Shown: positions 54,201-63,200 of the stretch, one piece after another
Position numbering within the stretch: the stretch's first letter is position 1
Layout of the letters: each line of letters starts with the position of its first letter
Origin: Apostichopus japonicus
Lineage: Eukaryota > Echinodermata > Holothuroidea > Aspidochirotida > Stichopodidae
Length of the DNA stretch: 64,000 nucleotides
Direction of reading: 5' to 3'
Assembly (NCBI RefSeq): GCF_037975245.1
Contig: NC_092568.1
Coordinates: forward strand, 19,995,001 to 20,059,000
Notes under the pieces: generated by a model
Told to the model about the DNA's origin: nothing
The model's database searches: none
The model's input: only the letters and a program-made list of their open reading frames with translations
Translations under genes and position numbers: made by a program

Positions 54201-57200
54201 ACAAGCCCACCAACGGCAAGGAGAGGAGAGTGTGAGGGAGTGGGTGGGGGGACAGTGGATGGTTTGGGATGGGGTAGGGTGCAGGGTTTCCAAGTAGTCA
54301 TCCTGATCCACAGCTGTAAAGATTGTAGTCCTTTAATATCCTCTTGGACTTCTTGTTTAATTATGATATCTTTAAGGGCCCTAAAAAAGAATGTTCAGTT
54401 TAGTACAGTTGATAATTAGATTTGACTGCAAGGTGGTGATAAAGAGATAACCTTTAAGTCAAGTTTGAGGTGCATTTGCTTTTCATCAAAGGATTTGAAT
54501 TTTCACAGGTGGACATCTTTGGAGCGGTCCTCGGGGGAACTCTTGTGGTCAGTGGCTGAGTTCACCGTGGATGATCAGTGGACACCAGAAGAACTGATCT
54601 CGGAGACAGCTGGAGAAGATGCCTGCTTCATCTTGGACACTTCCCTCGATCAATTACTACCAGTCTCTTGTGAGGCAAGGCATTCATTCATTTGCAAGAA
54701 GGTTGCTGGTGAGGTTTTGTCTGTATCTAGTTGGAGTTAACATCATGAAATTAATTTTTGGCGAATATAGACTTCCCATAAAAGATAGAACTCCTGAATC
54801 TACAACAAAATGTTTAGGGATACTGATGCATCCAAATTTGGAATACTAATGCATCTAAAATTATCAAGCTTGTCATCTGTATATTATTGACAAATAGTTG
54901 ATTCTTGTGGAAAGAATTTTTAACCAATTGGGTTTAAATGGTTGTAGATTCATAAGTTTTTTACCTAATTATCAGAGCAGCTAGCTATTTGCATCTCATT
55001 AGTTATAATAATGTAACCATGGTTTCCACTCTTGTAACCAGGCACAATATTCTATAAAAGTGATGCAGTAATGTATTATGTATTCTCTTCCCCACCCACT
55101 TCCCAGGATGTTGCAATCAGCACTTAACTAATATAATAACATTATATTTGTCTGTATTAATCTATTTTAATTCATATATTTGCTTCACATTTTATAACCT
55201 TCCAACCTTATATGCAGACACCTATATATACACATCTATCCTCTTCTCAATTTTCTGCAGTTTTTCAAGAAGTTGTCATTGCTGAGCATGACATTGCTAA
55301 GAACAAGATAGACTGGTTGCGTAGCATAATGTGGCCAGGTAAGAAAAGGATATATGTTGCCATTCTCAAATCTATTGCAACTGTGTGTTTTAACACAATG
55401 AATATAGATTATTTCAATTTCTAATTGATTATTCATTTATTGTTTAATTCTTCTGGAATAGATATCATCACCCTTTTGTATTTATTAACTAAATTTTGCG
55501 ATTGGCATTCTACCTTTAAGGAGATTGTTGCATTCTTGTGTATGTTTCCTTCCAAAACCTACAAAGTATTACACCAAATAAGAATTTTTTTTGTCTTCCA
55601 TGGGTAAAGTGAAATGTGTCAAGTCAACTCGATTAAAGCTGCTTTAAGTTTGGATCGACTTCAATCGTTATATTTTCATTTATTTTTTCATTTGGAGGAA
55701 AATTGGTCATGATAACAGGGAGGTTATTTAGCTTAATTGTTTCAATGATTGCCAGTAAAAAGAAACCAAAAAATACCATCATTACAGTGAATATCATGCA
55801 TATGTTCTATTATGCTACCTGGCAATCCCTTCAATCGTCTTTGGACTAGTTTTACTCTGAACATGTGGAGTGAATGCTCCTAAAACGACTATGTCTCTGG
55901 CAGTCTCCAACTGTCAAAATTGTTGGGAAGCTGTACCTACCCGGACCCCCCTCAATGTTCGCTCCTCATCTACAATCATCGCAGATTATCAATTTACTGT
56001 ACTTCCCCACACGTGTCTTCTTCTTCTCGATATCTTATGTGAGTATCTTGTTGGATTTACAAAGTTAGAAAATGTCCTTTCATTTCCCTGTGCAAACACT
56101 TTCTTGACCGTGAATTTAATTGGTCGTCTAGCTACTCCACTTTGATTGGAGTAAGACAGCTTGACAATTATAAAGAAACAGTCTTTCGACCATTCTAAAT
56201 TTATATCGAGATGGGAAATTTTTAGCTTCAAATCTGGTACCAGATTCATGAAAGAAATATTCAAAATAATTTAAAGGTCATGGGGATTCAGCCCTCAAAC
56301 TCAGACACCTTCTTCTGGTCATGACAACATGTCCTCCTGTCTACAGATGAAATATGGTCACCCGTCACTAATTGTCAGACCTAAACTTATTTTATTGCCT
56401 TATCTACTTTGTTGCCAATTTACACTTTCATTTCATGTTCGTCCTCTTCTGTCTGTCCTTCTGTCTGTCTAAGGAGGTGAAGTACCTTTGGACCACACCC
56501 CAGAAGTGATCTTTACAAGGGTGGAGATCTATGAAGGGATCCCAACGATCATCTACGTCATCAACTGTTCCTTGGCTGGATTAGGGATCCTCCTAGCCAT
56601 TGGCTGTCTTATCTTCAACATCTACTACAAGAATCAAAAGTAAAGTTTTTTCTTTTGTGAAAAGGATTCTATTTATTAAATTAAAAGCAAAATCATCAAA
56701 GAGTATCCATAGAAAACTATTTTATAATTTTCTTAATTGACATAAAAGTTGTGGGATTGAAAAAGCAGTTCATAGTTATGTTTTGCAGCATACATATATT
56801 TGATAGAATAAAAGTGACATTTGGTCATTACTTGGAAAATAACAGAAGTATAAGAAAGTATAACACGTCATGGCCTAAATACTTTCGTCACCTCATAACT
56901 TGCTAATAATAATTTTTTTGATTTTTGTGTCTAGATTTATCAAGATGTCCAGTCCAAACTTAAACAGTTTGATTATCATCGGCTGTATTTTAATCTACTG
57001 CTCAACCTGTTTAGCTGGATGGGATATTGGACTCATCGATGAGTATATCTTTCTCAGATTTTGTCAGGTAAACATATCACAATGTATTAATGATTAAAAT
57101 CAGATCTTTTCAAAATTTACCATAAATTTATGGAGACAACAAAATTAATTTCTTTCAGTTATTAACTCTGCTTGTCAATTGGTAGTTCGACTTTCCTTGA

Positions 57201-60200
57201 ATCAAAATGGGACCAGCAGAAAAGAATACATTTTGTGTGTCTCAATGTGTTGATAGATTTTACGATCTTAGTATTCTTTCAGACTAATGGTAAAAACATT
57301 TTAAGTGGTACAGTAAAAATCTCAAACTTATCAATTTTCTGAATAAGTCTAATTTTATTGTTTGATGTTCTGTTTTATTTAGTTTTTGTTATAGTTTTCA
57401 TATTTTTCCCCGATTCATCATTTTCATTCATGGTACAGTGAATATTTAGCTCATGTTTTAAGCCCTAAGAGAAATTTATTTATAAAGCATTCTTAGATCT
57501 CATCATTGGTGATTTAATGTTGGTTTGTTCATGGCAAGGAAACTTCCTTCCCAAATGCAGCATCACTGTTGCAATCACAAAATACATTAAATTTGTGATT
57601 AAAACAGTGAAAGGTCATGTTTTCTTGCATTACACATTGTGTATTTAAACAGACCTGCTTTTGGGATGTGCAATGGAAGATCATATCATGACTTGCAGGA
57701 GTAAGAGACCAACCCACACAGTTGACTCAAAAAGTGCTAGTTTATTGAATTCCATCAAGCTAGAAAAGCACCTATGCAGTGGAAGTTGATTAGCTTTGTT
57801 AGTCAAATTTAATTTCAATTGATGAAAAAAAGTCCCTTAATGTTTTGTAAAAAAGTTATGATTTGCTCTTTGAATGTTATTAATGCTAATGTCCAAATGA
57901 TGCCGGTTGACAAAACTTTCAGAATTGACTGAGATCCTTTACACACACACACAGCAATTTAGTTTTTATTTTGTTACAAAAAATTAGAAGGACGTAAATC
58001 AGTTCAATGCATTTATTAAGTGACGTATCAACTCGAATCATTGGCTTTTAGGAAAAATTAAACCATGTGATTGTCATTTCTATGCAGATGCGTGTGTGGT
58101 TTCTCTCTATTGGTTTCGTCCTGAGTTTCGGTTCAATGTTCAGCAAGACATGGAGGGTCCACAAAGTTGCAGCTTTGAAAAATCCAAAACGAGTGGTAAT
58201 TATTAGTCGGTCCACTTGGTCCTTCGTAATTAATTTCTTAAGCACCGTTTGAAATCACCCGAGTCTTAGCATGCTAAGTTTTTTTCTTCGAGAAGACAAA
58301 AGATGGGTACTCATCGAACGATAAGAATGATAAGATAGCTGAAGCATCCTGAAAATAAAATCTTTATACATTTACATATTTATTGGATTATTGTTCAGTC
58401 TAACTAAGATTTCTATGCGGTCACAATGCATCATTCAGCTTCCTGGATCCTGCTCAGTGAGTGATCTAACAATTTTATCCACCGCTGAAAATTTTAGTGG
58501 CCCGCAAAATTTGATACAATACTCTTATCCTTTTACAAACCTTTCATTTGTATCCATCCATTTCTTTTGATCGCGCCTGAAAGCAGTAAAGCAACAGCTC
58601 TTGTCTTCAGTTATCCAGCCTCTGTTATTGCATAGTGGAGTATCGGTTTAATGGAACACCATGTATTAGGTTGTCACAAACTCAACATAAAGTAACATAA
58701 AGAAAATGATCATCTTCAAACAATTTTGACAAAGATGTGATGATTGTTTAATTTTTTACATTTTTTTCACTAGATAATCACTGACCATCATCTGTTTGCG
58801 ATGGTGGGGGTCTTGTTGCTGGTAGATATTGTGATATTGACCGCCTGGTTCATCGTAAACCCAATGATGGTGGAACGAGAGTACCTGTACGAAATGGTAG
58901 GTGTAACAATGGTCAATGATCGATGCACACAGACATCCGTTTGACTTCCCACTTCACCACCCTTTGTAATTCCCGCTTCACCGCTCACCAAGAAATGTAG
59001 CCCATCCTGTCCTCCATTGAATGAAGGGATATTACAGCTAACTTGCCATGCAGTTATAGTGTCATATGCTGTTCAGTGGACCACTGATACATGTAGGGTC
59101 CATGGCAACCACAGTCTTTCATGCAATGATTTCACGGGCATGGTACATTTTCATTACCACTGAACATTGGTCTGATTCCTCCCATTTCCCCAAGGACCCC
59201 CACTCCCCAGGCGCTTCCCAGTCATCTCAAGCCATTGTCAGGGACCTGGAGATTATTGTATAATCTTGAGAAAGCAGTTTGTTGTCACCCTCCTACTGTG
59301 ATATGTTATTATCTCAATTACCCTCCCACTGTGAGATGTTATTAAATCAATTACCCTCCCACTGTGATATGTTATTATCTCAATTACCCTCCCATGTGAT
59401 ATGTTATTATCTCAATCACCCTCCTACTATGATATGTTATTATCTCAATTACCCTCCCACTGTGAGATGTTATTATCTCAATTACCCTCCCACTGTGAGA
59501 TGTTATTATCTCTATTACCATCTCATGTGATATGTTATTATCTCAATTACCATCTCATGTGATATGTTATTATCTTAATAACTCAATGTAATTAATTAAT
59601 TACTTAATGAATTAATTAATTACTCAAATTACTCCTTGTAGGAGGATCTCGAGAACCTCGTGATCTCACAGCCTTACATTCAATATTGCACAAGTTACAA
59701 CAATTTATACTGGCAGAGCGCCCTCTATGGTTACAAGGCACTTCTTCTGATATTTGGCGTCTTTCTGGCATGGGAAACACGAAAGGTTAGTGAAGATGTC
59801 AGGATTGTCTATCATCTTACAATTTTCCCTATTATCTCTTATGATTTATTCATCATTCATGTTTATCTCCCTGTGGGCTGACGATGAAGAAATAGTGTAA
59901 CTGTGACAGGAGAAAGGAGAAATGTGGCAATAATTAACTTTCTTTATAAATGCATGTGTTTTTAATTTAAAGATAAAATGTATGTTAGTATAACATGAGT
60001 CTAGTGTAAAAAGAGAGACCTACAAAATGAACTTGTTTTTTTTCCTTTTCCTCATCTTTTTTGAAAATTGCTGCCTTGTAATAAAAAGGAACTTAAATAT
60101 TTAGTCAAGATTCAGGATAATTTAAGCTATGTTTTCCAAGAGAGTTTAAACCGGAATGGATTTTATCATGATGTTACACTATATGTGGCATGTTGCATTC

Positions 60201-63200
60201 TCAGCTAATACAAGAGAGTTATTTGTGAATGTCTGCATTGGTTGTTAGAATACTAATAATTATGCAAAAACAGCCAAACTGGTCAGCTTTCACCAGATGT
60301 CCTATTCTGAAAATGAAAATCCATGATAACTAGCATCCATATTATTACCAAACTAAAGTTCCTGTTGCATAAAAATAATCGTCTGTTAGCTTAACTCAAC
60401 ACTTATCGCCAAGTTACTTTTTTCGTTTAGAGTAAAACATATCAAAAGTGAAAGCCATGAGAAATCACTGTCTGTAATTGTGACAGATGTAACTCGCCTA
60501 AATCTAATTTGCATAGAACAATCAGGGCATCAATATGTCATATTCATCACTGTTGATGATAGTTACCATATGCTATAATGTCACAGTTTTGGTTGGGAAG
60601 AAATACTACATTCCAAATACAGAAATTAGCGCTCGAAATTTGAGAAAAACTGGAGGAAAGTAGTACATAATACAGAATCACATGGTTAAGTGTAGCAATT
60701 ACATGACAGCAAGCCTGCCTATGGAAAAACAGTCCTCAAATTCACTTGAGCATTAATAATTGTTACTTGATAGCATAAACTGCCCCAAGTACTGCCTTTA
60801 GGATTCTTCCCTGAGCGCACCCAATTAATTGACCAGCCACCATATGATCGTAAACACAAATGCACTAATGGCCAGCACTACTTTCCCTTGTGAAGATAAA
60901 ATTTGGCTTGACCACTGAAATAGTACACTGTGTCTTTAATCAAGAATTAGTTCAGAGGAGCATTCAGTATGGCTAGCATTACAAACTCAGATAGATATTC
61001 AATCTCCCCTGTTTTCAGCCAAATGCAGGGGACTTAGGCTGTATTTGCTATAGGCAGGGAAGATTGTAATGTAAGTAACAATAGCAAAAAGCTACCTGTT
61101 ACTATACCTAGCTAATATCTTACCATCATTCACTTTTCTTTTTTTTCCATTACTTTACAGGTCACCATTCCAGCTCTGAACGACTCCAAGCTGATTGGTC
61201 TCTGTGTCTACAATGTAGTTTTACTGAGCGCTATAGGGGTAGGGGTTAATCTAGCCCTCACCACTGACCCCTCCATTTCCTACATTTTTTCTTCAGCGAT
61301 CCAGATATTCTGCACATCTGTCACCCTGATTATTATATTCATCCCAAAGGTAAATTTTTGTTTCTTTCCTCTTTGTTCATTACAAAGCTACTTTGTAAAG
61401 ATATTTTTTATTCCATTACAACAAATTAATATAACTGGCTACTAAGGGGCCATTGCAAAATAGCAAAACTCAGCATCTGTGAACGTAGAGGAATTGAATA
61501 AAAGTTTGACGTATGGATGGGCTGGATGACAATAGCACAGTTACCATGGCAATGGCTGCAATGCTGGCTATTGTGTGCAACACAATAGATATCTTGTCTG
61601 AATGTAATAACCTGAGAACAATATGAATGTTCTTTATAGTGTGTCCTGCAGTTTAGCAGTGGTGTTAAAATTAATTAAAAGCAAGATTTTCTACATGGTA
61701 GGAAAATGTTTCATTAAAGTTAATAAGCAGTGCAATGGTATAATACTGTCAATTTTATGTCTGGTTATGTCTTGAAAGTTCCTACAGTTTCCTACGTGGA
61801 TTGAGTGCATGTGGGCCGTGCATAGCGTAGTATTGTCACCCTAAGGCTATACACCATGACAACAATCAGGAGATCTGATCCTGAACTAGTGTACAAAAGC
61901 ACCCTTAGTTGTACAATGAAAGCTTCACACTTACTTTGAATACACTTCTTTGATTCTACACAATAGATCCAAGCAGAAGTAGCTGGAGATTTGATCATGT
62001 GGTCATCAGGGAGAGTGCCAGGGAGATATGAGGGGGGGTATAAATTTGCTAGGATTGTGATTAAAGTGGACTTGGCCAAGGTTGTCGTAATATTTCCACG
62101 ATGAAATCCTCCTCCAAATCAAGCATCATATTATAGTTTTTCTCTTCCACAGATGATATCTGTCAAAAAATATCCAGAAGGAAAGGCAGTGTCCACCATG
62201 AGAGGCAACACTACAAACTTGTCATCAGAAAACAACATCGGTCTGAAAGATGAAATACTGGATCTAAAGAACAAAATCCAAGAGGTGATTGTCAGATTGA
62301 TCAGCTTATTCCTGCTTTATACTACTTCCTTGTCTCCTCTCAAGAACTAAACTCTTGCAGTAGTATGCACAGAGCACTTAATAAACCATAGTATTTGCTC
62401 TCTCTAGGTAACTAGACTATATCAGTCTCACTTCCCAAACCAACCCCCCACCCCACCCTAGCTCCCTTCCCCCACACCAACAACCCTTTGTCATTCTACC
62501 ACCCAAAGAAATAACCTACAGAGCTATCTTTTGTGGAGGACCTTTTAAAGATTCTTTACACTTTGGTATTGGAGTGATTTGTTCCTCTGCCAATCTCTCA
62601 CAAGGGTGTAATATGTCTGCCTACCTGATACAAAGACTTGAAAACAAAATAAATTGTCAGTTTTTTTCTATATTGATGATGTTATAAAAAATCAATCAAA
62701 CAATCTGCAATACATGCAAACTGTCAATATGGTTAATAATAGCTTTTCGAGTTAACTTTGTCAACTTTTTAGCTTACACAATCCTAACATTACATAGTAA
62801 TATAGTTTTATACTAGTGTACTGGATTCAGGGGGTAGCGGGTCCCAAATGCACCACTTATAGTGCAACTATGAGATATAGTTAAAATAATGGCATACTAT
62901 AACATTGACTACAAGTGTGCTATGCTGTAAAATAACGAACATGTAGTAGAAAAGAGAAATACTATGATCAGAAATTAATAAGAAATGCTTCAAAGATATG
63001 AATACTGAGTAGAGTTCTCCCTGGAATGTGGCCCTATATCTAAGTGTAATCATGGAATATCGGATGGAATGAAATGCTTGTGAATTAAATACTTGTCCTT
63101 ATCAATATCTTCGATCTGAATGCTATCTCAATCAAAACAACCATGGAACATAGGACTAGACTCTCTAACAGTTCTCATATAGCGCCCTCTAAAAAGCCCT

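Noticed and set aside
53877-54311. A 144-codon minus-strand ORF
   Set aside because: It is antisense to lectin exon 9 and its intron; the composition is low-complexity Pro/Ser and no family is recognisable.
55870-56145. A 91-codon ORF in receptor intron 11
   Set aside because: No homology to GABA-B receptors and no splice sites that keep frame with the neighbouring exons.
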